Source: Methylobacterium dankookense (GTDB lineage Bacteria > Pseudomonadota > Alphaproteobacteria > Rhizobiales > Beijerinckiaceae). Taken from it: a stretch of 64,000 bases of DNA. Positions 17,479 through 27,269 of this stretch are shown one piece after another (within the stretch, counting starts at the first letter, position 1; each line of letters opens with the position of its first letter). The position numbers were made by a program, and so were the translations under genes. The DNA is taken from positions 140,322 to 204,321 of the forward strand of contig NZ_CABFVH010000006.1 in assembly GCF_902141855.1 (NCBI RefSeq). The letters are read 5' to 3'. The notes beneath the pieces are model-generated. The model saw only the letters and a program-made list of their open reading frames with translations. It made no database searches and was not told the DNA's origin.

Positions 17479-18405
17479 ATGGCCAACATCACCGCCGCGA
17501 TGGTGAAGGAGCTCCGCGAGAAGACCGGCGCGGGCATGATGGATTGCAAGGGCGCGCTGAACGAGACCCAGGGCGACCTCGAGGCCGCCGTCGACTGGCT
17601 GCGCAAGAAGGGCCTCGCCAAGGCCGCCAAGAAGGCCGGCCGCGTCGCCGCCGAGGGCCTGGTCGCCGTCGAGTCCGCCGGCCGTCACGCCGCGATCGTC
17701 GAGGTGAACTCCGAGACCGACTTCGTCGCCCGCAACGACGCCTTCCAGGCCTTCGCGCGCGAGGCGGCCAAGATCGCCCTCAACACCGACGGCACCCTCG
17801 AGGGCCTGCAGGCCGCGCACTTCCCGGGCGCCACCGAGACGGTCGGCGACAAGCTGCAGAGCCTCATCGCCACCATCGGCGAGAACATGACCCTGCGCCG
17901 CGTCGCCAAGCTCGAAGTGGGCAAGGGCGTGATCGCCTCCTACGTGCACAACCAGATCTCGGACGGCCTCGGCAAGATCGGCGTGCTCATCGCGCTCGAG
18001 TCCGAGGGCGACGTGGACGCGCTCTCGGCGCTCGGCCGCCAGATCGCCATGCACGTGGCCGCGACGAACCCGGTGGCGCTGGATGCCTCGGGCGTCGATG
18101 CCGCCACGGTCGAGCGCGAGTCGAACATCCTGCGCGAGAAGAACGCCGGCAAGCCGGACCACGTGCTCGCCAAGATCATCGAGAGCGGCCTGAAGAGCTA
18201 CTACAAGGAGGTCACCCTCCTGGATCAGCCCTTCGTGCATGACGGCTCGAAGACCGTCACCCAGGTGCTGAAGGAGGCCGCCGGCAAGGTCGGCGCGCCG
18301 GTCACCCTCACGGCCTTCGTGCGCTACGCCCTCGGCGAGGGCATCGAGAAGGAAGAGGGCCCGGACTTCGCGACCGAGGTCGCCCAGCAGGCCGGCCGCG
18401 CCTGA
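17479..18405 (+). CDS. tsf: Elongation factor Ts
   Basis: Nucleotide exchange factor for EF-Tu (308 aa). The N-terminal UBA-like domain ([20 protein letters not shown]) and the signature [14 protein letters not shown] are intact, and the length is full. A ribosome-binding site (GAAAGGA) precedes the ATG. In many alphaproteobacteria pyrH and frr follow tsf; here they lie about 20 kb away on the other strand. Confidence 0.98.
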   Translation: MANITAAMVKELREKTGAGMMDCKGALNETQGDLEAAVDWLRKKGLAKAAKKAGRVAAEGLVAVESAGRHAAIVEVNSETDFVARNDAFQAFAREAAKIALNTDGTLEGLQAAHFPGATETVGDKLQSLIATIGENMTLRRVAKLEVGKGVIASYVHNQISDGLGKIGVLIALESEGDVDALSALGRQIAMHVAATNPVALDASGVDAATVERESNILREKNAGKPDHVLAKIIESGLKSYYKEVTLLDQPFVHDGSKTVTQVLKEAAGKVGAPVTLTAFVRYALGEGIEKEEGPDFATEVAQQAGRA

Positions 18406-18440
18406 TCCGTCTTCGGACAGGTCACGCGACGTGAAAGATG

Positions 18441-18467
18441 AGCCCCGGCCGCAAGGCCGGGGCTTTT
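18441..18467 (+). terminator. Rho-independent terminator of rpsB-tsf
   Basis: Stem agccccggcc/ggccggggct with loop gcaa, followed by tttt. It sits just after tsf and before the stop of the convergent gene. Confidence 0.85.
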
Positions 18468-18480
18468 CTCGTCTCTGGCC

Positions 18481-19662
18481 TCAGCGCCCGTCCACCGGGT
18501 CCGCGTCGATGCGCATCCGCAGGATCGCGTAGGGCGGCTGCTGCAGGTCCCGGCCGCCGTTGAATTCCGGCCGCCGGTTCACCTGCGCCGCCGAGATGTA
18601 GAGCCAGCGGTCGGGCGTGATCCAGAAGGTGTCGGCCCAGACCAGGCGCGGGTCGGCGGCGACCACGCTGATGCGCCCGTCCGGATCGCGCCGGCCGACC
18701 GCGTTGTGCTCCTGCAGGCTGAGATAGATCCGGTCCTGCGAATCGGTGGTGAGGCCGCCGGTCATGCCCTTCTCGCCGAGGTCCCGCACGGTGGCGGCCA
18801 CCTCCGCGTCGCTCGCTTTCGGATCGAGGAGGCCGGCCGTCTCCACCGCGTAGAGCCGCCGGCCCATCAGCGGCGCGTAGTAGAGCCGCGCGCCGTCCGG
18901 GCTCAGCGCGATACCGTTGGCGCCGCCCTTCGGGTGTTGGGGCGGCCCGTCGCCCTTGGTCTGCATCACCGGGCGGTCCTCGACGAACTTGACGATGCCC
19001 TTCTGCGACTTGGTGCTGGCATGGCCGTCGAGGCGGCGCATCACCAGGCCGCTCCGCAGGTCGACGGCGAGGATCGCGCCCTCCTCGCCCTGGCCCTGGT
19101 CGGTGATGTAGGCGACCGGTCGGCCGTCGCGGCTGCCGACGCGCAGGTCGTTCAGCGAGGAGGTCGGGGTGATGCCGGAATCGAGCGGCACCACCCGCAG
19201 GACGCGGTTCTGCCCGAGATCGATCTGGACCAGCTTCGCCCCGCCCGGCACCGGCGCGCCCTTGCCCTCGGGCAGGCCGGCATCGAGGAGCCAGAGGGTG
19301 TCGTCGCGGTCGAACACGCCGTTCGGCACGTGGAACAGGCTGGCCTGGGGCCGGCCCGGATCCGGCCGGTTCGCCTGCGCGTCCGGATAGGGCTTCACGG
19401 AGCCGTCCGGCATCACCTCGCCGACCGTGATCGGCACGTCGGCGGTGAAGCGGGGCATCATCACGAAGACGCGGCCGCTGCGGGAGATGGCGAGCCCCGT
19501 CGGCGTCGAGGGGGCGGCGGCGGCAAGCGCCAGTTCGAGGCCGCCCACCGGTCGGCTCTCGCTCGCCCCCGAACTCGCCCCCGAACCCGCCTCAGAGGCG
19601 GCGAGGGTGGGGCTGCCTGCCAGAAGGAGTGCGCCGGTCAGGAGAGTGCGTCGGTCGGTCAT
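18481..19662 (-). CDS. Exported yellow/MRJP-like beta-propeller protein
   Basis: Protein of 393 aa related to the major royal jelly/yellow family (L-dopachrome-conversion-like), a six-bladed beta-propeller. Seen: PTGLAISRSGRVFVMMPRF near the N-terminus, LNDLRVGSRDGRPVAYITDQG, GANGIALSPDGARLYYAPL and WADTFWITPDRWLYIS. The N-terminus (MTDRRTLLTGALLLAGSPTL) carries a twin-arginine-like export signal. Enzymatic activity in bacteria is unknown. An alternative ATG at 19704 overlaps the stop of the upstream gene (TGATG) and would add 14 residues, including a duplicated ESERA unit. It probably forms an operon with the SMP-30 gene. Confidence 0.75.
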   Translation of the reverse strand: MTDRRTLLTGALLLAGSPTLAASEAGSGASSGASESRPVGGLELALAAAAPSTPTGLAISRSGRVFVMMPRFTADVPITVGEVMPDGSVKPYPDAQANRPDPGRPQASLFHVPNGVFDRDDTLWLLDAGLPEGKGAPVPGGAKLVQIDLGQNRVLRVVPLDSGITPTSSLNDLRVGSRDGRPVAYITDQGQGEEGAILAVDLRSGLVMRRLDGHASTKSQKGIVKFVEDRPVMQTKGDGPPQHPKGGANGIALSPDGARLYYAPLMGRRLYAVETAGLLDPKASDAEVAATVRDLGEKGMTGGLTTDSQDRIYLSLQEHNAVGRRDPDGRISVVAADPRLVWADTFWITPDRWLYISAAQVNRRPEFNGGRDLQQPPYAILRMRIDADPVDGR

Positions 19663-19692
19663 GGCTCGCTCGGATTCGGCTCGCTCGGATTC
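19663..19692. repeat. 15-bp direct tandem repeat
   Basis: ggctcgctcggattc occurs twice back to back between the two propeller genes, just before the start codon of the downstream one (minus strand). The unit is divisible by three, so it keeps the frame of the alternative longer start. Confidence 0.85.
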
Positions 19693-19703
19693 AGCACGGC
19701 CCA

Positions 19704-20642
19704 TCAGGCGCGCAGGGGAATCGCGTGGATCGCGTGGGAGGCGGCGATGAAGAGGCGCCCCGGCGCGAGGGCCAGGTTGCCCGCCACATTCGGCGTGGCG
19801 ATGCGCCCGAGCCGGGTGCCGTCCGGGGCGTAGATCCGCACGCCGTCGATGCAGGCGGCGAAGACGCGGCCTCCGGCATCGACCTTGAGCCCGTCCGGCA
19901 CGCCGTCCTCGATCTCGGCGAAGAGGCGCGGCCGGCCGAGCCGCCCCTCCTCCACGGGGAAGGCGTGGATCGCCCGGCCGCCCTCGGGGTTCAGGGAGGC
20001 GCCGGCCTCGCTGACATAGAGGATGCGCCCGTCCGGCGAGAAGGCGAGCCCGTTCGGCTGGTCGAGGGCGTCCGTCATCGCCTCGACGCGGCCGGGCTCG
20101 GGGATGCGGTAGACGCGGCGCGCCGCCTGCTCGGGCACGGCCTGGATGCCCTCCTCCGGCTCGGTGATGCCGAAGACCGGATCGGTGAACCAGATCGCCC
20201 CGTCCGGCCCGGCGACCGCGTCGTTCGGGGAATTCAGCCGCTTGCCCGCGAAACCGTCGGCCAGCACCGTCAGGGCGCCGTCGGCCTCCCGCCGCACCAC
20301 GCGCCGGGTGCGGTGCTCGCAGGTGACGAGGCGCCCCTGCGCGTCGAGGGTGTTGCCGTTGGCGTTGTCCGAGGGCGCGCGGAAGGTCCGGACGCCGTCC
20401 TCCCCGAGCACGAGGATGCGGTTCGCCTTCACGTCGCTGAAGATCAGGCCGCCGAGCGCGGGCGCCCAGCACGGCCCCTCGCACCAGCGCCCGTCCGCGT
20501 AGAGGGTGGTGAGCCGCGCCTGCGGATCGATGATCGCCTCGAGGCGGGGATCGTCCGCGCGGACCGTCGCGGCGAAGGCGGGCGGGGCGGCGGCGAGGGC
20601 GAGCGCGGCTCCGAGGACGGCGCGTCGGTTCGGCTCTGGCAT
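19704..20642 (-). CDS. SMP-30/gluconolactonase family protein, exported
   Basis: Six-bladed propeller of the SMP-30/gluconolactonase/LRE family (312 aa), whose members hydrolyse sugar lactones in a metal-dependent way. Typical segments: RWCEGPCWAPALGGLIFSDV (metal-binding Glu), GNTLDAQGRLVTCEHRTRRV, LNSPNDAVAGPDGAIWFTDP, LDQPNGLAFSPDGRILYVSE and VPDGLKVDAGGRVFAAC. The N-terminus NRRAVLGAALALAAAPPAFA looks like a Tat signal, so it works in the periplasm. The next gene begins within its stop. The substrate is unknown; a periplasmic sugar lactone would fit. Confidence 0.85.
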   Translation of the reverse strand: MPEPNRRAVLGAALALAAAPPAFAATVRADDPRLEAIIDPQARLTTLYADGRWCEGPCWAPALGGLIFSDVKANRILVLGEDGVRTFRAPSDNANGNTLDAQGRLVTCEHRTRRVVRREADGALTVLADGFAGKRLNSPNDAVAGPDGAIWFTDPVFGITEPEEGIQAVPEQAARRVYRIPEPGRVEAMTDALDQPNGLAFSPDGRILYVSEAGASLNPEGGRAIHAFPVEEGRLGRPRLFAEIEDGVPDGLKVDAGGRVFAACIDGVRIYAPDGTRLGRIATPNVAGNLALAPGRLFIAASHAIHAIPLRA

Positions 20643-20948
20643 GCGGCTCCTGGCAGAGGGACGGCACAGGGGGAGGGCTCGCCGGGCCAACGCGTGGGGG
20701 CGGGCCGCGATCCCGCGCGGGGGGTGCGGGCTCACGCGGGCCGCGGAATCTCGTCCGGCCCCCGTAGCGGCCTGGACCGGCGTGGCTTAAGCAGCGGCCG
20801 TCCGGGTTCCTGCGCCCGGATGCGAGACGCAATTCCCAGCGACGGCGCCGATGGTTCCCCGATTCTCCGAAGCCGGGCCGCCCCTGCGGCCCGCGGCCTG
20901 AGCGCCGTCATGGCGACGGGCTCGCATCCCGGCCGGCCGCCCGGCCGC

Positions 20949-21587
20949 ATGCGGATCGTCGCGCTGGCGGTCCAGAAGGGCGGCACCGGCAAGACCACGC
21001 TCGCCGCCTCCCTGGCCGTAGCGGCGGCCGAGGCCGGCGAGCAGGTCTGCGCCCTCGATCTCGATCCGCAGGGCTCGCTCGCGGGCTGGGCCGCGCTGCG
21101 GGGCGGCCCCGATCCCCTGGTCGACCGGATCCAGCCCTGGGAGACGGCGCAGCTGGCCGAGATCCTGGAGCAGCACGCCGCGCAGGGGCGCACCCTCGCG
21201 ATCCTCGACACGGCGGGCACGGCGGCGGCCGGCCTCGGCCTCGCGCTCAAGCTCGCCGACCTCGTGCTGATCCCGATCCGGCCCTCGCGGCTCGACCTGA
21301 TGGCGGCGCAGCCGACCATCCACGCCATGGTCCGCCAGGGCCTGCGCGAGCGCGTCGCCCTGGTGCTGAACCAGTGCCCGCCCGCGCCCTCGCCGCGCAC
21401 CGGCCTCTACGCCCAGCAATTGCGTGCGCTGGGCGTGCTCGCCGAGCCGGCCCTGGTCCAGCGCGTCGACCACCAGGACGCCCTGGCCCTCGGCTTCGGC
21501 GTCACCGAGCAGGCCCCGGGCGCACCCGCGGCGGAGGAGGTGCGGGCGCTCTGGGCCTGGGTGGCGCGGCGGATCGGCCGGGGCTGA
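20949..21587 (+). CDS. Orphan ParA-family ATPase
   Basis: P-loop ATPase (212 aa) with the deviant Walker A QKGGTGKTTLAA at the N-terminus, ALDLDPQGSLAGW and AILDTAGTAAAG, matching ParA/MinD proteins. There is no ParB, centromere repeat or helix-turn-helix domain nearby, so it is not an obvious plasmid or chromosome partition pair. Many such orphans position protein clusters. The ATG at 20949 begins at the family start (MRIVALAVQKGG); an in-frame ATG at 20910 is possible. The roughly 300 bases upstream contain nothing I can support. Confidence 0.8.
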   Translation: MRIVALAVQKGGTGKTTLAASLAVAAAEAGEQVCALDLDPQGSLAGWAALRGGPDPLVDRIQPWETAQLAEILEQHAAQGRTLAILDTAGTAAAGLGLALKLADLVLIPIRPSRLDLMAAQPTIHAMVRQGLRERVALVLNQCPPAPSPRTGLYAQQLRALGVLAEPALVQRVDHQDALALGFGVTEQAPGAPAAEEVRALWAWVARRIGRG

Positions 21588-21593
21588 GGGCTT

Positions 21594-22988
21594 TCAGCCC
21601 CGGCCGGCCTCGCCGAAGGCGGCGAGGATCCGCGCCCAGGAGCGCGTGCCCTTGTGGAAGCTGCGCAGGTCGTACTTCTCGTTCGGCGAGTGGATGCGGT
21701 CGTCGTCGAGGCCGAAGCCGATCAGCAGCGTGTTGCGGTCGAGGATGCGCTTGAAGTCGCCGACGATCGGGATCGAGCCGCCCGCGCCCACCGTCACGGC
21801 CTCCGCGCCCCATTCCTCGGCGAGCGCCCGCTTGGCGAGCGCCAGCTCCGGCATGTCGAAGGGCAGGCTCACCGCGCGCGAGCCCTTGTAGGTGATCACC
21901 TCGACGGAGCAGTCGGCGGGCACGCGCGCCCGCACGAAGGCCTCGAAGGAGCGGGCCAGCGCCTGCGGGTCCTGATCGTCCACGAGGCGGAACGAGACCT
22001 TGGCCGAGGCCGTGCTCGCGATCACCGTCTTGGTGCCCTCGCCGGTATAGCCGCCGATGATGCCGTTGACGTCGCAGGCGGGCCGCGACTGGATCAGCTC
22101 GATCGGCATGCGCCCGCGTTCGCCGGCCGGCTCCTTGAGGCCGATCGGCCCGAGGAACTTCTCCGGGGTGAGGCCGAGGCCGCGCCACTGTTCCAGAACC
22201 TCCGGCGGGCGCTCGTGCACGCCGTCGTAGAAGCCCGGGATCGTCACGCGCCCGTCCGCGTCGTGCAGGTCGGCGACGATCTTGGACAGGACGTGGATCG
22301 GGTTGCGCGCCGCGCCGCCGAAGAAGCCCGAATGCAGATCGCGGTCGGCGCAGGTGACCTTGACCTCGAAATAGCACAGGCCGCGCAGCGAGGTGGTGAT
22401 GGCAGGCGTCCTGGCGTCCCACATCGAGGTGTCGCAGACGAGGACCACGTCGCAGCCGAGCTTGTCCTTGTTCTCGGCGACCCATTCGGGGAGCCCTTGC
22501 GAGCCGTTCTCTTCGGCGCCCTCGACCAGGATGGTGACGCCGCAGGGCAGCTCCCCGCTCATGGCGATGTGGGCGCGGCAGGCCTCGACGAAGGTCATCA
22601 CCTGGCCCTTGTCGTCGGAGGCGCCGCGCCCGACGATGCGCTTCTGCCCGTCCGGCCCCTCCGCGATGCGCGGCTCGAAGGGCTTCGTCTCCCACAAGTC
22701 CAGCGGGTCCACCGGCTGCACGTCGTAATGGCCGTAGAACAGCACGTGCGGCGTGCCGGGCTTCGGCCTGTGCGCCAGCACCACCGGGTAGAGGCTCGTC
22801 TCGTGGATGCCGGTCTCGAAGCCGAGCGCCGTGAGGTCCCTGGCGAGCCAGCCGGCGGCCTCGCGGCAGGCGCCGGCATAGGCCGGGTCGGTCGAGATCG
22901 ATTCGATCCTGAGGAACGCGAACAGGCGCTCCAGGGCGCCGTCGAGGTCTCGGTCGATGTCGTTCAGGATCGCGTCGAGCGCGGCCAT
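21594..22988 (-). CDS. M20 family dipeptidase (CNDP-like metallopeptidase)
   Basis: Zinc peptidase of family M20 (464 aa), similar in layout to carnosine/Cys-Gly dipeptidases. Metal and catalytic motifs are present: VLFYGHYDVQPVDPLDLW (His and Asp), GRGASDDKGQV (bridging Asp), VEGAEENGSQG (catalytic Glu pair), and VCDTSMWD. A dimerisation domain lies in the middle. No signal peptide, so cytoplasmic. It is convergent with the ParA gene (6-base gap) and divergent from the aldehyde oxidoreductase genes. The physiological substrate cannot be read from sequence. Confidence 0.88.
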   Translation of the reverse strand: MAALDAILNDIDRDLDGALERLFAFLRIESISTDPAYAGACREAAGWLARDLTALGFETGIHETSLYPVVLAHRPKPGTPHVLFYGHYDVQPVDPLDLWETKPFEPRIAEGPDGQKRIVGRGASDDKGQVMTFVEACRAHIAMSGELPCGVTILVEGAEENGSQGLPEWVAENKDKLGCDVVLVCDTSMWDARTPAITTSLRGLCYFEVKVTCADRDLHSGFFGGAARNPIHVLSKIVADLHDADGRVTIPGFYDGVHERPPEVLEQWRGLGLTPEKFLGPIGLKEPAGERGRMPIELIQSRPACDVNGIIGGYTGEGTKTVIASTASAKVSFRLVDDQDPQALARSFEAFVRARVPADCSVEVITYKGSRAVSLPFDMPELALAKRALAEEWGAEAVTVGAGGSIPIVGDFKRILDRNTLLIGFGLDDDRIHSPNEKYDLRSFHKGTRSWARILAAFGEAGRG

Positions 22989-23055
22989 CGCACAGGTCTC
23001 CGGAGAGCGGGGTCTGCTGACAGGGTTAGCCCATGCGCCGGCCGAACGGAACGAC

Positions 23056-23084
23056 CCCGGATCGGGGGCCGAGCCCGATCCGGG
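23056..23084. repeat. Hairpin between divergent genes
   Basis: Arms cccggatcggg and cccgatccggg with a seven-base centre lie between the dipeptidase and the aldehyde oxidoreductase operon. It could be an operator or a small palindromic repeat; no T-run follows. Confidence 0.5.
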
Positions 23085-23201
23085 AACGGCGGCACCTTGG
23101 AACGGTTGTGAGGTGAGACCGGGTGCGCCGCGCTAGCCGCGGGATGGCGCCCCATTCTCGCGGGCCGCGTCGCGGCCCGACCGCATTTCTGGGAAGGTCC
23201 C

Positions 23202-23722
23202 ATGCTCATCGAAAGCGGTTCGCCCGTCGCGGCGGACACCCGGATCGGCATCAGCCTGACGATCAACGGCCATCGGCGCGACCTGCAGGTCGCGCCCTGG
23301 ACCACGCTGCTCGACCTCCTGCGCGAGCATCTCGACCTCACCGGGACCAAGAAGGGCTGCGACCACGGCCAGTGCGGCGCCTGCACGGTGCTGGTGAACG
23401 GCACCCGCGTGAATTCCTGCCTGACCCTCGCGGTGATGAAGGACGGGGCCGAGATCACCACCGTCGAGGGGCTGGCCGGCCTCGCGGGCACGGGCAGCAA
23501 CAGCCTGCACCCGATCCAGGAGGCCTTCATCGAGCACGACGCCTTCCAGTGCGGCTATTGCACGCCGGGCCAGCTCTGCTCCTCGGTCGGCCTGATCAAC
23601 GAGGGTCACGCCAGGTCCCGCGACGAGATCCGCGAGGCGATGAGCGGCAACATCTGCCGCTGCGGCGCCTACACCAACATCGTCGACGCGATCGAGGACG
23701 TGATGAGCCAGGGAGGCGGCCG

Positions 23723-23726
<4 letters not shown>
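23202..23726 (+). CDS. Aldehyde oxidoreductase, [2Fe-2S] subunit (PaoA/YagT-like)
   Basis: Iron-sulfur subunit (174 aa) of a xanthine-oxidase-family molybdenum enzyme. The plant-type cluster ligands are in [16 protein letters not shown], and the second cluster ligands in [10 protein letters not shown] and [10 protein letters not shown]. Electrons pass from the Mo centre through these to FAD. Unlike E. coli PaoA it shows no twin-arginine signal ([16 protein letters not shown]), so the complex is probably cytoplasmic. Its stop overlaps the start of the FAD subunit. No XdhC/PaoD-type maturation chaperone is adjacent. Confidence 0.92.
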
Positions 23727-24745
<1,019 letters not shown>

Positions 24746-24752
24746 GGGCCCG

Positions 24753-27008
24753 ATGACCCAGACCTTCTCCTCCACGGGGCGCGACCGTTTCGTCGGCACC
24801 CCGCGCAGCCGCGTGGACGGCCCGGCCAAGGTGACGGGCCTCGCGAAATATGCGGGCGAGTTCACCGCGCCCGGCCTGCTCCACGGCAGCGTGGTCTCGA
24901 GCGCCATCGCCCGGGGCCGGATCGCCGCCATCGACAGCGCCGCGGCGGAGGCCGTGCCCGGCGTCGCCAAGGTGCTGACCCATGCGAACCGGCCGCGCAC
25001 CGCCTGGCTCGACTACAATTACCAGGACGCGGTGGCGCCGCCCGGCTCGCCCTTCCGCGCGCTCTACGACGACAAGATCCACTATAGCGGCCAGCCGGTC
25101 GCCCTGGTGGTGGCCGAGGATTTCGAGACGGCCCGCTACGCCGCGACCCTGGTGCGGGTGGAGTACGAGGCGGAGACGCCCGAGACCGACCTCGCCGCGG
25201 CCGCCGGCAGCGCCTACGACCCGCCGAAGAAGCGCAACGGCATCAAGCCGCCGCCGAAGCCCTGGGGCGACGCGGAGGCGGTGTTCGACACCTCCGCGGT
25301 CAAGCTCCGGCACGAATACACGCTCGCCGTCGAGCACCACAACCCGATGGAGCCGCACGCCTCCACCGTCGTCGTGGAGGAGGACGGCAGCTACACGGTC
25401 TACGACAAGATCCAGGGCGTCTCGAACAGCCAGGGCTACCTCGCCAGCGTGTTCGGCCTCGCCAAGGACACAGTGCGGGTGATGAACCCGTATCTCGGCG
25501 GCGCCTTCGGCTCGGGCCTGCGGCCGCAATACCAGCTCTTCCTGGCGATGCTGGCCGCGCGCGACCTCGGGCGCTCGGTGCGCGTGGTGCTGACCCGCGA
25601 CCAGATGTGGAGCTTCAGCTTCCGGCCCGAATCGCTCCAGACGGTGGGCCTCGGCGCGGACCGGGACGGCACCCTCCAGGCGCTCAGCCACGACGCCGTG
25701 CAGCAGACCTCGCGCTTCGAGGATTACCAGGAGGTCGTCGTCAACTGGTCGGGCGTCCTCTACAAGTGCAGCAACGTCGCCCTGACCTACAGGCTCGCCC
25801 AGCTCGACACGCCCACGCCCGCCGACATGCGGGCGCCGGGCGCGGTGACCGGCGTCTTCGCCATCGAGACGGCGATGGACGAGCTCGCCTACGCCACGGG
25901 CCTCGACCCGATCCAGCTCCGGCTCAAGAACTACACCGAGGCGGACCAGACCGCCGAGGACAAGCCCTTCGGCTCGAAGGCGCTGAAGGCCTGCTTCGCG
26001 GAAGGGGCCGAGCGCTTCGGCTGGGCCGAGCGCAATCCGGAGCCGCGCTCCATGCGCGAGGGCCGGGAACTCGTCGGCTGGGGCGTGGCCACCGGCATCT
26101 GGGAATCGATGATGATGCAGTCGGGCGCGCACGCCATCCTCGGCGCGGACGGCCGGCTGGAGGTCGGCAACTCGACGGGCGACCTCGGCACCGGCACCTA
26201 CACGATCCTCACCCAGATCGCCGCCGACACGCTCGGCCTGCCCATGGAGGACGTGACGACGAAGCTCGGCGACACGCGGCTGCCCGAGGCCCCGGTAGCG
26301 GGCGGCTCGTGGACGGCGGCCTCCTCCGGCACGGCCGTGATGAAGGCCTGCCGGGATGTCGCCGAGCAGGCGTTCAAGCTCGCCCGCACGATGGAGGATT
26401 CGCCCCTCGCCAACGTCGATTTCGAGCGCGTCGCCTTCGCGAAGGGCCGCATCGAGGTGGCGGGCGACCCGACCCGCGGCGTCGCCCTGGTCGACGTGCT
26501 GCGCGCGGCCGGCGTCGACAAGCTCGAGGCCACCGCCGAGGCCGGGCCGGACAAGGACTTCAACGCCAAGTACGAGGCCTATACCCATTCCGCGATCTTC
26601 GCCGAGGTGAAGATCGACGAGGAACTGGGGCAGGTGCGCCTCACCCGCATCGTCTCGGCGATCGCGGCCGGCAAGGTGCTGAACCCGAAGACCGCGCGCA
26701 GCCAGATCCTCGGCGGCGTGGTCATGGGCATCGGCTCGGCGCTGGAGGAGGAGTCCATGATGGACACCCGGATCGGCCGGTTCATGAACCACAATCTCGG
26801 CGAGTACCACGTGCCGGTGAACGCCGACATCCACGACATCGAGGTGATCTTCGTGGAGGAGGAGGACCGGGCCAACCCGCTCGGCGTGAAGGGGCTCGGC
26901 GAGATCGGCGTCGTCGGCACCGCGGCGGCCATCGCCAACGCGGTCTTCCACGCCACCGGCAAGCGCATCCGCCACCTGCCGATCACGGTGGACAAGATCA
27001 TCGGGTGA
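24753..27008 (+). CDS. Aldehyde oxidoreductase, molybdopterin subunit (PaoC/YagR-like)
   Basis: Catalytic molybdopterin-cytosine-dinucleotide subunit (751 aa) of the xanthine oxidase family. The protein starts DRFVGTPRSRVDGPAKVTG, has the substrate-channel block EHHNPMEPHASTVV and the GGAFGSGLRPQYQ loop, and carries the catalytic Glu717 in GVKGLGEIGVVG near the C-terminus. Layout and length match the aldehyde-oxidising PaoC/YagR group better than xanthine dehydrogenase. Seven bases separate it from the FAD subunit. In a methylotroph-like organism it could detoxify aromatic or plant-derived aldehydes; that is inference. Confidence 0.92.
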   Translation: MTQTFSSTGRDRFVGTPRSRVDGPAKVTGLAKYAGEFTAPGLLHGSVVSSAIARGRIAAIDSAAAEAVPGVAKVLTHANRPRTAWLDYNYQDAVAPPGSPFRALYDDKIHYSGQPVALVVAEDFETARYAATLVRVEYEAETPETDLAAAAGSAYDPPKKRNGIKPPPKPWGDAEAVFDTSAVKLRHEYTLAVEHHNPMEPHASTVVVEEDGSYTVYDKIQGVSNSQGYLASVFGLAKDTVRVMNPYLGGAFGSGLRPQYQLFLAMLAARDLGRSVRVVLTRDQMWSFSFRPESLQTVGLGADRDGTLQALSHDAVQQTSRFEDYQEVVVNWSGVLYKCSNVALTYRLAQLDTPTPADMRAPGAVTGVFAIETAMDELAYATGLDPIQLRLKNYTEADQTAEDKPFGSKALKACFAEGAERFGWAERNPEPRSMREGRELVGWGVATGIWESMMMQSGAHAILGADGRLEVGNSTGDLGTGTYTILTQIAADTLGLPMEDVTTKLGDTRLPEAPVAGGSWTAASSGTAVMKACRDVAEQAFKLARTMEDSPLANVDFERVAFAKGRIEVAGDPTRGVALVDVLRAAGVDKLEATAEAGPDKDFNAKYEAYTHSAIFAEVKIDEELGQVRLTRIVSAIAAGKVLNPKTARSQILGGVVMGIGSALEEESMMDTRIGRFMNHNLGEYHVPVNADIHDIEVIFVEEEDRANPLGVKGLGEIGVVGTAAAIANAVFHATGKRIRHLPITVDKIIG

Positions 27009-27050
27009 GGCTGATCGGGGCTTCCGGTTGAACAGAGCGGTCCGCCGCGG

Positions 27051-27233
27051 ATCCCCTCTCCCCGCTTGCGGGGAGAGGGCCGCGTTCCCCCTCACCGCCG
27101 CTGCGGCTTCGCCTCCGCTTCCCGCAGGCACGACACGGTGCCCGCGGGCCTCTCCCCGCATCGATCCCGGGCCTGCCCGGGATCGACATCCAGAGACCGA
27201 AGTCGGGTAGACCCGACTTCGGGCGGGGAGAGG
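27051..27233. repeat. Mosaic palindromic element, copy with nested insertion
   Basis: Fills the gap between two convergent genes. Seen in order: hairpin ccctctccccgc/gcggggagaggg (27054-27079); a ccctcaccgccgc block; a cgcttcccgcaggcacgac block; an arm cctctccccgc (27149-27159); two perfect 12-bp palindromes (27161-27186, arms tcgatcccgggc; 27197-27222, arms ccgaagtcgggt); and the closing arm gcggggagagg (27223-27233). The related element at 36241-36440 has the last arms joined by just two bases. No gene is present. Confidence 0.8.
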
Positions 27234-27269
27234 GGTGGCGCACAACCTTGAGAGCGGCCGGACTCGCTC

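Noticed and set aside
20643..20948. Gene upstream of the ParA ATPase
   Set aside because: Only shadow frames; the open frame leading into ParA is not protein-like before 20910.
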